DNA from: Actinomadura sp. NBRC 104425
GTDB lineage: Bacteria > Actinomycetota > Actinomycetes > Streptosporangiales > Streptosporangiaceae
Reading direction: 5' to 3'
NCBI RefSeq assembly: GCF_030269545.1
Contig: NZ_BSTN01000008.1
Location: forward strand, 1-64,000
DNA length: 64,000 bases
Part shown: positions 54,747-63,521 of the stretch, one piece after another
How the letters are laid out: each line of letters starts with the position of its first letter
How positions within the stretch are numbered: the stretch's first letter is position 1
Translations under genes and position numbers: made by a program
The notes under the pieces: generated by a model
The model's database searches: none
What the model saw: only the letters and a program-made list of their open reading frames with translations
Told to the model about the DNA's origin: nothing

Positions 54747-55229
54747 TCACCCGCTCGCCAGGATCTCGGCGACGGCGGCGGTGCCCTCCTCGGTGCCGAC
54801 CACGACGACGGTGTCGCCCTCGTGGAAGACGAAGTCGGGCCGGGGGCTGGCGTGCACGCGGCCCTCGCGCACCACGGCCACGATGGACGCGCCGGTGCGG
54901 GTGCGGGCCTGGGTGGCGCCGAGCGGGCGCCCGTCGAACGGGGAGCCCGCGGCGATCGGGAACTGCTGGGTGACCAGGCCCTCCACCTCGCGGTGCAGCT
55001 CGGCCAGGCGCTCCACGACCCGGCCCGAGCCGAGCAGCTCGGCCAGCGCGTTGGCCTCCTCGCCGGTCAGCGCGACCGACACCACGCAGGTGTCCGGGTC
55101 CTCCTTGTCGTAGATCACCAGGTCACGGCGGTCGGTGCGATGCGTCACCACCCCGATCTGGCGGCCGCGGCTGGTGGTTAGCACGTGCCGCAACCCGATC
55201 CCCGGCAGTGTCGTCCGTTCGACGTCCAT
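54747..55229 (-). CDS. TrkA-C regulatory subunit of the antiporter (KhtT-like)
   Basis: A 160-residue cytoplasmic protein. The N-terminal part, MDVERTTLPGIGLRHVLTTSRGRQIGVVTHRTDRRDLVIYD, is typical of the actinobacterial antiporter regulators. The C-terminal RCK_C domain (about 80-158) has GASIVAVVREGRVHASPRPDFVFHEGDTVVVVGTEE. In KhtT this domain binds nucleotides, including c-di-AMP, and gates the antiporter; that ligand here is inference. It is the first gene of a two-gene operon. Confidence 0.9.
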   Translation of the reverse strand: MDVERTTLPGIGLRHVLTTSRGRQIGVVTHRTDRRDLVIYDKEDPDTCVVSVALTGEEANALAELLGSGRVVERLAELHREVEGLVTQQFPIAAGSPFDGRPLGATQARTRTGASIVAVVREGRVHASPRPDFVFHEGDTVVVVGTEEGTAAVAEILASG

Positions 55230-55279
55230 GGCCTCTCCCTCTGCGCCCGTCGTTCGGCCCCCGTCACGGGCCCGGACCA

Positions 55280-55295
55280 GCGGACAAGTGTCCGC
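55280..55295. promoter_or_regulatory. Perfect palindrome upstream of the antiporter operon
   Basis: GCGGACAAGTGTCCGC is a perfect 16-base palindrome (7-base arms, 2-base centre), 51 bases before the start codon of the regulatory subunit. It may be an operator or a 5'-UTR hairpin; no adjacent regulator gene is present. Confidence 0.5.
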
Positions 55296-55516
55296 ATTGT
55301 GATCTTTTCACCCACGCGATGGGCAGTGCACCATGCGCACGCTTTGTAACGCTGTGCCAGCTTAAAGGCGAAAGCAGGTAGATCACGACGGGGACGGCGG
55401 CAGCACCGCGCCGCCGCGCGTCCCCGAGTCGGAGGGCGCGGCGGGCACGGCGGCATCGCCGAGATGCCCGGCCGCATACGCGGGCGTCCCGGCCTGCACG
55501 GGCCGGCGCGGAGCGG

Positions 55517-56020
55517 TCAGCGGTTCGCGCCCCACTTGAAGCAGCCCAGCGCCATCAGCAGGACGCCGGCGCCGCTGAACACGGCGCGGGCGGTGTTCCA
55601 GGCCGTCCAGCGCCCGGTGTAGTCCGCCCAGACCCGGGCGGCCTCGGCCGGGTCGGAGGGGATCGCCGTGACGTCCAGGGCGTTGTTCATCGGCACGTTG
55701 ACGACCACCGTCGGCAGCAGGGCGCCCAGCACGTAGACGGCGCCCGCCGACAGGAACAGCAGGCCGGCCGCCCGCCGGCCGGAGCCCAGCAGCAGCACGC
55801 CCGCCGTCCCGGCCGCGACCGGCGCGAGCAGGAACGCCCCCAGGAACACCGGGTTCTGGATGCGCCGGTTGATGCCCTGCATCGCGTCGATCGCCGCGGA
55901 CGCGCGCGCCGCGCCCAGCCCGGGCATCACCCCGGTCGAGAAGCCGAAGAACGTCCCGGCCGTCCCGGCGGTCATCAGGATCGACAGGGCCGCCGGAACG
56001 GCCGCCAGGGTGGTCTTCAC
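55517..56020 (-). CDS. DUF1772 (anthrone-oxygenase-like) membrane protein
   Basis: A 167-residue protein with four hydrophobic segments. The N-terminal MTAGTAGTFFGFSTGVMPGL, RRIQNPVFLGAF and VVVNVPMNNAL are DUF1772 hallmarks; VPxNN and TGxWTxWNxxR (YTGRWTAWNTAR) are the most conserved parts. Some members act on anthrones in polyketide pathways, but most actinobacterial copies are of unknown function and no polyketide genes lie here. GTG start behind GGAG. Apparently monocistronic. Confidence 0.85.
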   Translation of the reverse strand: MKTTLAAVPAALSILMTAGTAGTFFGFSTGVMPGLGAARASAAIDAMQGINRRIQNPVFLGAFLLAPVAAGTAGVLLLGSGRRAAGLLFLSAGAVYVLGALLPTVVVNVPMNNALDVTAIPSDPAEAARVWADYTGRWTAWNTARAVFSGAGVLLMALGCFKWGANR

Positions 56021-56156
56021 AGTCTCGTTCTCCTCCCGCCGGCGGCCCCGTGCCGCCGCGCGTCACCGAGTCAACCGGCGCGGGCCGCGCGGCGACATCG
56101 CCGGGACGCTCGACCGCATACGCGGGCGTCCACGGTGCCGGGCCGGCGGGCCGGGC

Positions 56157-57152
56157 TCAGGAGCCGTTCTCGTTGCGGACGGTGTCGAAAACGACATCGC
56201 GCCAGTCGGACGGCGCCTTCTTGATGACGCCGATCTCCTTCATGAACGCGGCGAGCTTCACCAGGCCGTGCGGGGTGGTGGTGAACTCGATGCCCTCGTA
56301 GGTCAGGTACTTCTCGTACTGCTCCGCGGTGATCTTGCCCTTCTCGGCGTCCACGAGGATCTTCGCCGCCTCGGCGGGCTGCCTGGTGATGAAGTCGTTG
56401 GCGCGGGCGATCACCTTGTGCACCGCTGTGAGGACGTCGGGGTTCTGCTCGGCGTACTGCTCGGTCGCGGCGACCACGTTGAAGCCGTGCTTGCCGAACA
56501 GGTCGTAGCTGTCCACCAGCTTGCGGGCGCCCTGCTCCACGGCCTGGAACTGGAACGGCGGGGAGGTGTAGGCGGCGGCGATCTGACCGCCGAGCAGCGC
56601 CTCCAGGGCCTCGGGATGGGCCATGGTCGCGATGTTCTTGTCCAGCGCGTGCGGGTCGCCGAGCTGCTGCTGGGCGGCCTTCTGCAGCATGACCGACTGG
56701 ATGGACCCCGGCTGAACGGCGGCGATCTGGTCGCCCTGCCGGAAGTCGCGCAGGCTCTTGAACCGGGGGTCCTTGGCCACCAGCCACAGCGGCATGTCGT
56801 TCAGCGACGAGACGATCTTCCAGGGAACGCCCGCGTCCCAGCCGATGAGCAGCGGGCCCAGGCCGGAGCAGCCGAGGTGGAGCTTGCCCGACAGCAGCGC
56901 GTCCCGGACGGTGCCGCCCCCGGAGATGATCTTCCAGCTGATCGTGCGGTCGGGGAGCTCCCCCTCCAGCCACCGCTTGGCCTGGATGATGGTGAACGGG
57001 GCGTAGCTGATCCCGTAGCCGATGGCGATGCCGATCTCCTTGCCGGATCCGCCGGCGGCCCCGCCGCCGCACGCGGCCGACAGCGCCGCGGCGCCCGCGC
57101 CGAGGGCGCCCAGCCGCAGGGCCTGGCGGCGGGTGTAGAGGGTCGAGGTCAT
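56157..57152 (-). CDS. NitT/TauT-type ABC substrate-binding lipoprotein
   Basis: A 331-residue receptor. The signal carries twin arginines (RRQALRLGALGAGAAAL) and the lipobox LSAAC, suggesting Tat export and lipid anchoring. The SsuA/THI5-like fold follows: IGYGISYAPFTIIQAKRWLEG, DALLSGKLHLGCSGLGPLLIGW and EALLGGQIAAAYTSPPFQ. Such receptors bind sulfonates, nitrate, pyrimidine precursors or aromatic acids; the substrate is not clear. Its ATG overlaps the permease stop by 4 bases. It is the last gene of the operon. Confidence 0.92.
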   Translation of the reverse strand: MTSTLYTRRQALRLGALGAGAAALSAACGGGAAGGSGKEIGIAIGYGISYAPFTIIQAKRWLEGELPDRTISWKIISGGGTVRDALLSGKLHLGCSGLGPLLIGWDAGVPWKIVSSLNDMPLWLVAKDPRFKSLRDFRQGDQIAAVQPGSIQSVMLQKAAQQQLGDPHALDKNIATMAHPEALEALLGGQIAAAYTSPPFQFQAVEQGARKLVDSYDLFGKHGFNVVAATEQYAEQNPDVLTAVHKVIARANDFITRQPAEAAKILVDAEKGKITAEQYEKYLTYEGIEFTTTPHGLVKLAAFMKEIGVIKKAPSDWRDVVFDTVRNENGS

Positions 57153-58105
57153 ATCGCTGCGCCTTCCTTCATGCCCCAGCGGCCCACCGTGCGCCGCTCG
57201 ACCCAGCCGAAGACCAGGTCGAAGGCGATACCGATGACGGCGATCGTCACCAGTCCGGCGAACACGTCCGGGATTCGTGCGAAGTAACGGGAGTTGTTGA
57301 TGAAGAAGCCGAGGCCGCCGTGCGCGCCGGCGACGCCGAACACCAGCTCGGCGGCGATGATGGTGCGCCAGCCGAACGCCCAGCCGGTCTTCAGCCCGGC
57401 GATGGCGTGCGGCAGGGCGGCCGGCATGAGCACGTCGCGGGTGAGCCGCCAGCCGCGCAGGCCCAGGTTGCGGCCGACCATCGTGATCGTGGCGGGGACC
57501 GTGCGGAACCCCATGCTGACGTTGACGGTCATCGGCCACAGCACGGCGTTCGCGGTGACGAACACCAGCGCCGAGTCGGTGAGTCCGAACCACAGAATCG
57601 CCAGCGGCAGGACCGCCACCGACGGCAGCGGGTTGATCATGGAGGTCAGCAGGGTCAGGATGTCGTCGCCGATCCGCGTGGTCGTCGCCGGCACGGTGAG
57701 CACGACCGTGAGCGCGATGCCGATGCCCATGCCGGTCAGCAGCAGCCGCATGGTGGTCGCGGTGGCCGCGGCGATGTCGCCGTTCGCCCAGCCGCGCGCG
57801 AACGCCTCCGCCACGTCGGCGGGGCCGACGAACACGAACCGGCTGACCCCCGACAGGGACGCGTAGGCCTGCCAGATCGCGATGAGCGCCGCGAACACGA
57901 CGGTGCGCCGCGCCCAGGTCGGCAGGCGCGACCAGGGCGTGCCGCCGCGGCCGGTGTCGGCGGCCCGCGCACCGGGCGGCGCGGCGGCGGGCGCGCCGGC
58001 TGACGTGTCAGACGCGTCAGACGCGTCAGGCGTGTCAGGCGTGTCAGGCGTGTCAGGCACGTCGGGGGCGTCGGGTGCGTCAGGCGTGTCAGTCGATGAA
58101 GGCAC
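57149..58105 (-). CDS. NitT/TauT-type ABC permease with N-terminal PD-repeat tail
   Basis: A 318-residue permease with six helices from about residue 68. The coupling region reads RDVLMPAALPHAIAGLKTGWAFGWRTIIAAELV. Unusually, the first 33 residues are a low-complexity PDT/PDA/SDA tail encoded by a 9-bp repeat (58004-58095). GTG start, inside the end of the ATPase gene (17-base overlap), with a 4-base overlap to the receptor gene downstream. The tail is probably disordered and cytoplasmic. Confidence 0.92.
   Translation of the reverse strand: MPSSTDTPDAPDAPDVPDTPDTPDTPDASDASDTSAGAPAAAPPGARAADTGRGGTPWSRLPTWARRTVVFAALIAIWQAYASLSGVSRFVFVGPADVAEAFARGWANGDIAAATATTMRLLLTGMGIGIALTVVLTVPATTTRIGDDILTLLTSMINPLPSVAVLPLAILWFGLTDSALVFVTANAVLWPMTVNVSMGFRTVPATITMVGRNLGLRGWRLTRDVLMPAALPHAIAGLKTGWAFGWRTIIAAELVFGVAGAHGGLGFFINNSRYFARIPDVFAGLVTIAVIGIAFDLVFGWVERRTVGRWGMKEGAAI
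58004..58095 (-). repeat. 9-bp tandem repeat encoding the permease N-terminal tail
   Basis: Variants of GTCAGGCGT (on the plus strand) are repeated about ten times, encoding three-residue PDT/PDA/SDA units. It is in frame, so copy-number changes would lengthen or shorten the tail without breaking the gene. Confidence 0.85.
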
Positions 58106-58901
58106 GGTCGAGGTCCTCTCCCTCCTCGGCGAGCAGCGCGCGCAGGGTGCGCCGGGCGTCGGCGAAGCCGGGGGCGTCCGGCCGGTCCAGGCCGCTGACG
58201 TCGACGATCCGCTCGACGTGCGACGGGCGGCCCGCGAGCACGACCACCCGGTCGCCGAGCAGGACCGCCTCGTCGATGCTGTGCGTGACGAACAGCAGGG
58301 TCACCTTGGTGCGCGCCGCGATGTCGGCCAGTTCCCGCTGCAGGCGGCCGCGGGTCTGGGCGTCCAGCGCGCCGAACGGCTCGTCCATGAGCAGCATGAG
58401 CGGGTCGATGGCCAGCGCCCGGGCGATGGCCACCCGCTGCTTCATCCCGCCGGAGAGCTGGTGCGGGTAGCTGTCGAGCGCCCCCTGCAGTCCCATGAGC
58501 TCCAGGTATTCGGCGGCCCTGCGCCTGGCGGTGTCGCGGTCGGCGCCCGTCACCCGCAGCGGGTAGGCGACGTTGCCGAGGACGGTGCGCCAGGGGAACA
58601 GCTGGTCGAACTCCTGGAACACGACGGCGCGGTCGGGGCCCGGTTCCGGGGCCTCCCGGCCGTCGACGACGATGCGGCCCGCCGACGGCCGCAGGAATCC
58701 GGCGACCGCCTTGAGGATCGTGGACTTGCCGCAGCCGGAGGGGCCGAGCAGCATCACCTTCTCGCCGCGCCGGACCTCGAAGCTCGCCTCCCCCACCGCG
58801 GGCAGGTACCGCCCCTGCCGCCGGTATCCGATCGCGACCCGGTCGACGACCAGCAGGGCCGCGTCGTCGCGGGCGCGGGCGGCTGTTGCGTCATCGCCCA
58901 C
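58089..58901 (-). CDS. NitT/TauT-type ABC ATP-binding protein
   Basis: A 270-residue ATPase of the SsuB/TauB/NrtD group. Walker A GPSGCGKST (about 53), Q-loop VFQEFDQLFPWRTV, signature LSGGMKQRVAIARAL, Walker B LLMDEPFGALDAQTR and H-loop VTHSIDEAVLLGDR are all intact. GTG lies behind GGGAGGAG. It is the first gene of the operon; a shared 10-bp motif (58931-58940) lies 30 bases upstream. Confidence 0.95.
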   Translation of the reverse strand: MGDDATAARARDDAALLVVDRVAIGYRRQGRYLPAVGEASFEVRRGEKVMLLGPSGCGKSTILKAVAGFLRPSAGRIVVDGREAPEPGPDRAVVFQEFDQLFPWRTVLGNVAYPLRVTGADRDTARRRAAEYLELMGLQGALDSYPHQLSGGMKQRVAIARALAIDPLMLLMDEPFGALDAQTRGRLQRELADIAARTKVTLLFVTHSIDEAVLLGDRVVVLAGRPSHVERIVDVSGLDRPDAPGFADARRTLRALLAEEGEDLDRAFID

Positions 58902-58930
58902 CGCACTCCTCCCAAAAGTGAGTAATCCAA

Positions 58931-58940
58931 TAGGAAAAGT
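58931..58940 (-). promoter_or_regulatory. ACTTTTCCTA motif upstream of the NitT/TauT operon
   Basis: On the minus strand ACTTTTCCTA is followed by TTGGATTACTC and a second ACTTTT. The identical 10-mer, pointing toward the polar-amino-acid importer, occurs at 61576-61585. Such an AT-rich exact match is unlikely by chance in DNA of this composition. Candidate binding site for a common regulator. Confidence 0.5.
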
Positions 58941-58988
58941 GAAGTTTCATCATGCCGCCTCCGTGCCGTGCGCTGCGCGGCCGCCCGG

Positions 58989-60203
58989 TCAGGCCGGGTC
59001 CGGGGCCGGGACGACCTCGACGTCCACCGCAACCGTCTGCGGGTACTTCAGGCCGGCGCCGGTGTTCAGCACGACGACCTCGTCGTCCTCGGCGAGCCAG
59101 CCCGATTCGCGCAGCTTGCGGGCGGCGGTGAAGGCGGCCGCCCCCTCCGGGCAGACGAAGGCGCCCTCCAGGGCGGCGACCGCGCGCAGGTCGGCGAGCA
59201 GCTCCTCGTCGGTGACGCTGATCGCGGTGCCCGAGGTCGCGGCCAGCGCGTCGAGGATGAGGAAGTCGCCGAGCGGCCGGGGCACGTTGATGCCGAACGC
59301 GACCGTGGTCGCCCCCGACCAGAACTCGCTGTGCCGCTCGCCGCGCTCGAACGCGCGCACGATCGGCGCGCACCCGGCGGCCTGGACCGCGACCAGGCGC
59401 GGCGGCGGGCCGCTGATCCACCCCAGCTCCGCCAGCTCGGTCAGCGCCTTGTGGATGCCGATCAGGCCGACGCCGCCGCCGGTCGGGTAGATGATCACGT
59501 CGGGCGTCCGCCAGCCGAGCTGCTCGACGATCTCCAGGCCCATGGTCTTCTTGCCCTCGATGCGGTACGGCTCCTTGAGCGTGGAGGCGTCGAAGACCTC
59601 CCCGTCCTCGCGCGCCACCAGCTCGCCGACCATCCGCCCGGCGTCGCTGATCAGGCCGTCCACCACGGTCAGGTCCGCCCCCGCGGCCGCGCACTCGCGC
59701 CGGGTGATCTCCGGCGCGTCGGCCGGCATGACGACGGTCGTGGTCAGGCCGGCGCGGGCCCCGTAGACCGACCAGGCGGCGCCGGCGTTGCCGTTGGTGG
59801 GCATCGCCAGCCGCTTGATCCCCAGCTCGGCCGCGCGCGAGACGCCGACGGCGGCGCCCCTGGCCTTGAACGAACCGGTGGGGACCAGGCCCTCGTCCTT
59901 CATCAGCAGGCCGGGCAGGCCGATGCGGGCGCCGTAGCGGGGCATCGGCAGCAGCGGCGTCATCCCCTCGCCGAGCGTGACCACCGCGTCGCCGCGGCCG
60001 ACGGGCAGCAGCTCGTGGTACCGCCACAGGTCGGACCGGCGGCCGGCGAGGTCGGCGGGACGCACCGCCGCCCGGACGGCGGCCAGGTCGTAGCGGGCCA
60101 GCAGCGGCGACCCGCACCTGCGGCACAGGTTCTGCGGCCGGTCGGCGGCGTGGACGGCGCCGCACCGTCCGCACTCCAGATGCGACAGGTGGCTGAAGCT
60201 CAC
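58989..60203 (-). CDS. Threonine-synthase-like PLP enzyme with zinc ribbon
   Basis: A 404-residue fold-type II PLP enzyme. An N-terminal zinc ribbon (CGRCG...CRRCG, residues 11-31) is followed by the PLP-lysine region GSFKARGAAVGVSRAAE (about 115), the substrate-side NGNAG block and the phosphate loop PTGGGVGLIG (about 250). The layout matches the short actinobacterial ThrC type, which converts O-phosphohomoserine to threonine. Its 4-base overlap with an M20 hydrolase and proximity to two importers suggest a catabolic or specialised beta/gamma-replacement reaction rather than housekeeping ThrC, which is inference. Confidence 0.88.
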   Translation of the reverse strand: MSFSHLSHLECGRCGAVHAADRPQNLCRRCGSPLLARYDLAAVRAAVRPADLAGRRSDLWRYHELLPVGRGDAVVTLGEGMTPLLPMPRYGARIGLPGLLMKDEGLVPTGSFKARGAAVGVSRAAELGIKRLAMPTNGNAGAAWSVYGARAGLTTTVVMPADAPEITRRECAAAGADLTVVDGLISDAGRMVGELVAREDGEVFDASTLKEPYRIEGKKTMGLEIVEQLGWRTPDVIIYPTGGGVGLIGIHKALTELAELGWISGPPPRLVAVQAAGCAPIVRAFERGERHSEFWSGATTVAFGINVPRPLGDFLILDALAATSGTAISVTDEELLADLRAVAALEGAFVCPEGAAAFTAARKLRESGWLAEDDEVVVLNTGAGLKYPQTVAVDVEVVPAPDPA

Positions 60204-61489
60204 GGGGCCTCCTTCTCCGGCGTGCGGATGGCACGCTCCAGGACGTCGGCGGCGATGCCGAGGCACGCCTCGTCGATGTCGAACGCGGGATTGTGGTGCG
60301 GCGCGGGACTGGAGGCCCCGACCACCAGGTACGTCGCCTGTCCGCCCTGCTGCTGGACCGCCCGCATCAGGAACGTGGCGTCGTCGCTGGCGCCGAACCG
60401 GTGCGCGTCGTGGACGCGCGTCACCGCGGGCAGCGAACGGGCCGCCGCGGCGATCGCGCGCACCGCGGCCGGGTCGCAGTCCGCCGTCGTGGCGGCGCCG
60501 ATCCGCTCGGTCCGCACCCCGACCTCGTGCGCGGCGCCCGCGGCGGCCAGCACGGCGCGGGCCCGGCGCTCCAGCTCGTCGCAGACGCGCCCGGCGGTGG
60601 CCCGCAGCTCCAGCCGCAGTTCGGCGTCGGCCGCGACGATGTTGGGGGCCGTCCCGGCGCGCAGCATTCCGACGTTCACCCGCGTGTCGGCGGCGGCGAA
60701 CCGGGGCAGGGCGTGCAGGCCCAGCACCGCCTGGGCGGCGGCGAGCAGGGCGTTGCGCCCCTCCTCGGGTGCGTGCGCGGCGTGGGCCTGGCGTCCGGTG
60801 AACACCGCCCGCAGCTTGGCGTTGGCGAAGAAGCCGCAGGTGCCCGCGGCGACCTCGCCGACCGGCAGCCCGACGCCGAGGTGCAGCGCGTAGAGGCGGT
60901 CCACGTCCGCGACGGCGCCCGCGCCGAGCATCGCGCGGGCGCCCCGCCCGCCCTCCTCGGCGGGCTGGAACAGCAGCCGGACCCGCCCGGGGAAACCCCC
61001 GTTCGCCAGCCGCCGCGCCAGTTCGAGGCCCACCGCGATGTGCCCGTCGTGGCCGCAGGCGTGCATGGCCTCGGGGTCTCGCGAGGCGAACCCCTCCCGC
61101 GCCGGCGCGTGGCCGGGGTCGGCGGACTCCGCCAGGGGCAGCGCGTCGATGTCGATCCGGACGGCGGTCACCGGTCCGGGGGCGCCGCCGTCGAGCTCGG
61201 CGACCACCGCGGTGTGTCCGTCGCGTACGGCCCGCAGCCCGTCGTCGTCCGCGCCCCACGCCCGCGCCCGGTCCGCGGCGCGCGCCAGCTCCCGCGGGCC
61301 GGGCAGCGCCGGGACATCGGACAGGTCGATGGCGTCCGCGCCGGTGCGCACCCGGTAGCCGAGCCTGCGGAGCTCCGCCGCGATCGCGACCGACGTCCAC
61401 AGCTCGGTGAACGCGGTCTCCGGATGCGCGTGGAAGAGGCGGCGCAGTCCGACCACGTCCCGCTCCGCGACCGCTATCCCACCATTCAT
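60200..61489 (-). CDS. M20-family amidohydrolase (AbgA/AbgB-like)
   Basis: A 429-residue metallo-aminoacylase. Metal ligands are seen in RIDIDALPL and HACGHDGHIAVG, the Glu pair in FQPAEEGGRGA and the His in YALHLGVGLP. The dimerisation lid is AVFTGRQAHAAHAPEEGRNAL, and a final His is in APHHNPAFDIDE. Closest in layout to p-aminobenzoyl-glutamate hydrolase and IAA-amino-acid hydrolase, which split N-acyl amino acids. It is divergent from the polar-amino-acid importer, which could bring in its substrate or export-recycle its product. ATG start. Confidence 0.92.
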   Translation of the reverse strand: MNGGIAVAERDVVGLRRLFHAHPETAFTELWTSVAIAAELRRLGYRVRTGADAIDLSDVPALPGPRELARAADRARAWGADDDGLRAVRDGHTAVVAELDGGAPGPVTAVRIDIDALPLAESADPGHAPAREGFASRDPEAMHACGHDGHIAVGLELARRLANGGFPGRVRLLFQPAEEGGRGARAMLGAGAVADVDRLYALHLGVGLPVGEVAAGTCGFFANAKLRAVFTGRQAHAAHAPEEGRNALLAAAQAVLGLHALPRFAAADTRVNVGMLRAGTAPNIVAADAELRLELRATAGRVCDELERRARAVLAAAGAAHEVGVRTERIGAATTADCDPAAVRAIAAAARSLPAVTRVHDAHRFGASDDATFLMRAVQQQGGQATYLVVGASSPAPHHNPAFDIDEACLGIAADVLERAIRTPEKEAP

Positions 61490-61575
61490 GTCGGGAAAGC
61501 ATATGATCTCGCCCGGACCGCTCGCACCGGGGTCGGCCGCCCGCCCGGGCGGCGGCGATCGGGCGGACCTAACTG

Positions 61576-61595
61576 ACTTTTCCTACTTGTATAGT
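61576..61595 (+). promoter_or_regulatory. Promoter region with the shared ACTTTTCCTA motif
   Basis: ACTTTTCCTA (61576-61585) is followed by CTTG and a good -10 hexamer, TATAGT (61590-61595), pointing to the importer genes. No canonical -35 is present at the right distance, so activation by a regulator bound at the motif is plausible. The region is also upstream of the divergent M20 gene. Confidence 0.5.
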
Positions 61596-61723
61596 TGGTT
61601 GCCGACCGGGCCGGCGATCCGACCTTCCGTCCGCTTCGCCCGGCCGCGTTTCCCCGAATGCCGTGCCCGCGGCCACCGCCGCCAGGGCGCGGTCCGTTGT
61701 GCGCACACCCCTGCGAGGAGACC

Positions 61724-62680
61724 ATGCTCCCCAAGCGCGTCCTCGGCGCCATCGCCGCCCTGTCCGCCGCACTCACCCTGACCGCGTGCGGAGGCGGATC
61801 GTCGGACTCGTCGGACGCCTCGTCCGGCGGCAACCCCTACAAGCTGATCCAGGCGGGCACGCTGCGGGCGGGCACCCTGACCGACGCCCCGCCCAACGTC
61901 TACCTCAAGGACGGCAGGTTCACCGGGTTCGACAACGACCTGCTGAACGCCGTCGCCGCCAAGATCGGCCTCAAGGTGGAGTTCGTCGGCACCGACTTCT
62001 CGGCCCTGCTGACCCAGGTGGCCGCGCACCGGTTCGACGTGGGCAGCTCCTCCATCACCATCACCGAGGCGCGCAAGAAGACCGTCTCGTTCACCAACGG
62101 CTACGACTTCGGCTACTTCGGCCTCGACGTGCCGGCCGGGTCGCCGATCAAGAGCCTCCAGGAGCTCAAGGGCAAGCGCGTCGTGGTCGTCCAGGGCACG
62201 GTCCAAGACGACTACGCCACCAAGGAGGGGCTGAACCCGGTACGCGTGCCCGACTACAACAGCGCCCTCAACAAGCTGAAGACCAAGACGGCCGACGCCT
62301 GGATCTCCCCCGCCGAGATCGGGGAGAAGACCGCCAAGGACAGCGGCGGCAAGGTCGTCCTGGCGGCCAAGGAGCTCAGCCCCGCGCCGACCGCGTTCGC
62401 CGTCGCGCACGACCGCCCCGAGCTGCTCGCGGCGCTGAACAAGGGCCTGGACGAGGTGATCAGAGACGGCACGTGGACCAGGCTGCAGCAGCAGTACTAC
62501 CCGGGCCGCGCGATCCCGGCGCAGTTCAAGCCCGGCAGCGGGAACGTCGACTACCCGCCGGTGACCGGCTCGGCGTCGCCGTCAGAGTCGCCGTCAGAGT
62601 CGCCGTCAGAGTCGCCGTCAGAGTCGCCGTCAGAGTCGCCGTCAGAGTCGCCGTCCGCATCGGCGTCCAGCGCCCAGTGA
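61724..62680 (+). CDS. Polar-amino-acid ABC substrate-binding lipoprotein with SESP tail
   Basis: A 318-residue receptor with signal peptide and lipobox LTAC (Cys 22). The SBP_bac_3 fold follows: GTLRAGTLTDAPPNVYLKDGRFTGFDNDLLNAVAAKIG, DVGSSSITITEARKKTVSFT and LKGKRVVVVQGTVQDDY. After the fold a C-terminal tail of about 35 residues consists of SESP units encoded by six perfect 12-bp repeats, unusual for this family and placed at the free end of the receptor. RBS GAGGAG. First gene of the importer operon. Confidence 0.93.
   Translation: MLPKRVLGAIAALSAALTLTACGGGSSDSSDASSGGNPYKLIQAGTLRAGTLTDAPPNVYLKDGRFTGFDNDLLNAVAAKIGLKVEFVGTDFSALLTQVAAHRFDVGSSSITITEARKKTVSFTNGYDFGYFGLDVPAGSPIKSLQELKGKRVVVVQGTVQDDYATKEGLNPVRVPDYNSALNKLKTKTADAWISPAEIGEKTAKDSGGKVVLAAKELSPAPTAFAVAHDRPELLAALNKGLDEVIRDGTWTRLQQQYYPGRAIPAQFKPGSGNVDYPPVTGSASPSESPSESPSESPSESPSESPSESPSASASSAQ
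62581..62652 (+). repeat. Six perfect 12-bp tandem repeats encoding SESP
   Basis: GTCAGAGTCGCC is repeated six times without change at the 3' end of the receptor gene, 28 bases before the stop. The translation is a Ser/Glu/Pro tail. Confidence 0.97.
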
Positions 62681-62729
62681 CCGGAGCCGTCCGGATGCCG
62701 GCGGGCCGGGCCTGCGGAGGGCGTTGACC

Positions 62730-63521
62730 ATGGACGTGCCGGCGACGCTGTGGGACAGCTTCTTCGACTGGTCCTCCATGCGGGAGGCGCTGGGGGACAT
62801 GGTCACCACGGGGCTGCCCAACACGCTGATCCTGTCGATCACCTCGGCGCTGATCGGGACCGTGCTCGGGCTCCTGCTGGCCATGGCGGGCATCGCGCGG
62901 AGGCGGTGGCTGCGCTGGCCCGCGCGCGTCTACACCGACATCTTCCGCGGCCTGCCCGCCGTGGTGACGATCCTGCTCATCGGGGTGGGCCTGTCGCAGC
63001 CGGCGATGGAGCTGTGGGGGCCCAACCCGTACCCGCTCGGCATCCTCGCGCTCTCGCTGATCGCCACCGCCTACATCGGCGAGATCTTCCGGTCGGGCAT
63101 CCAGAGCGTTGAGGCCGGGCAGCTGGAGGCGGCCCGCGCGCTGGGCTTCTCGCACGCCGCGGCGATGGCGCTGGTGATCATCCCGCAGGGGGTACGGCGG
63201 GTGCTGCCGGCGTGGGTCAACCAGCTCATCGCGCTGATCAAGGAGTCCAGCCTGGTGTACTTCCTCGGCCTGGCGGCCGGGCAGCGCGAGCTGTTCCGGA
63301 TCGGGCAGGACGCGGCCGCCAACAGCGGCAACCAGTCCGCGCTCGTGCTGGCCGGGCTGTTCTACCTGGCGCTCACGGTGCCGCTCACCCACCTGGTGAA
63401 CCTCGTCGACCGGCGGCTGCGGCACGGGCGCCGCCGGGACGGCGCGGGCACCGACGACGGTGACATGCTCCTGCTCACCGGCGGGCCGCCGGTGCCGGCG
63501 CGGGGCGAGGAGGCCAGATGA
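62730..63521 (+). CDS. Polar-amino-acid ABC transporter permease
   Basis: A 263-residue permease of the HisM/GlnP type. It opens MREALGDMVTTGLPNTLILSI and carries IFRGLPAVVTILLIGVG, AYIGEIFRSGIQSVEAGQLEAARALGFS (the EAA coupling loop) and IIPQGVRRVLPAWVNQLIALIKESSL. ATG 62730 is chosen because GGAGGG lies about 8 bases upstream; a TTG two codons earlier is too close to it. The next gene overlaps by 4 bases. Confidence 0.95.
   Translation: MDVPATLWDSFFDWSSMREALGDMVTTGLPNTLILSITSALIGTVLGLLLAMAGIARRRWLRWPARVYTDIFRGLPAVVTILLIGVGLSQPAMELWGPNPYPLGILALSLIATAYIGEIFRSGIQSVEAGQLEAARALGFSHAAAMALVIIPQGVRRVLPAWVNQLIALIKESSLVYFLGLAAGQRELFRIGQDAAANSGNQSALVLAGLFYLALTVPLTHLVNLVDRRLRHGRRRDGAGTDDGDMLLLTGGPPVPARGEEAR

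Noticed and set aside
61590-61595. Complete housekeeping promoter at TATAGT
   Set aside because: A good -10 is present but no acceptable -35 at 16-18 bases; kept only as part of a regulated promoter candidate.
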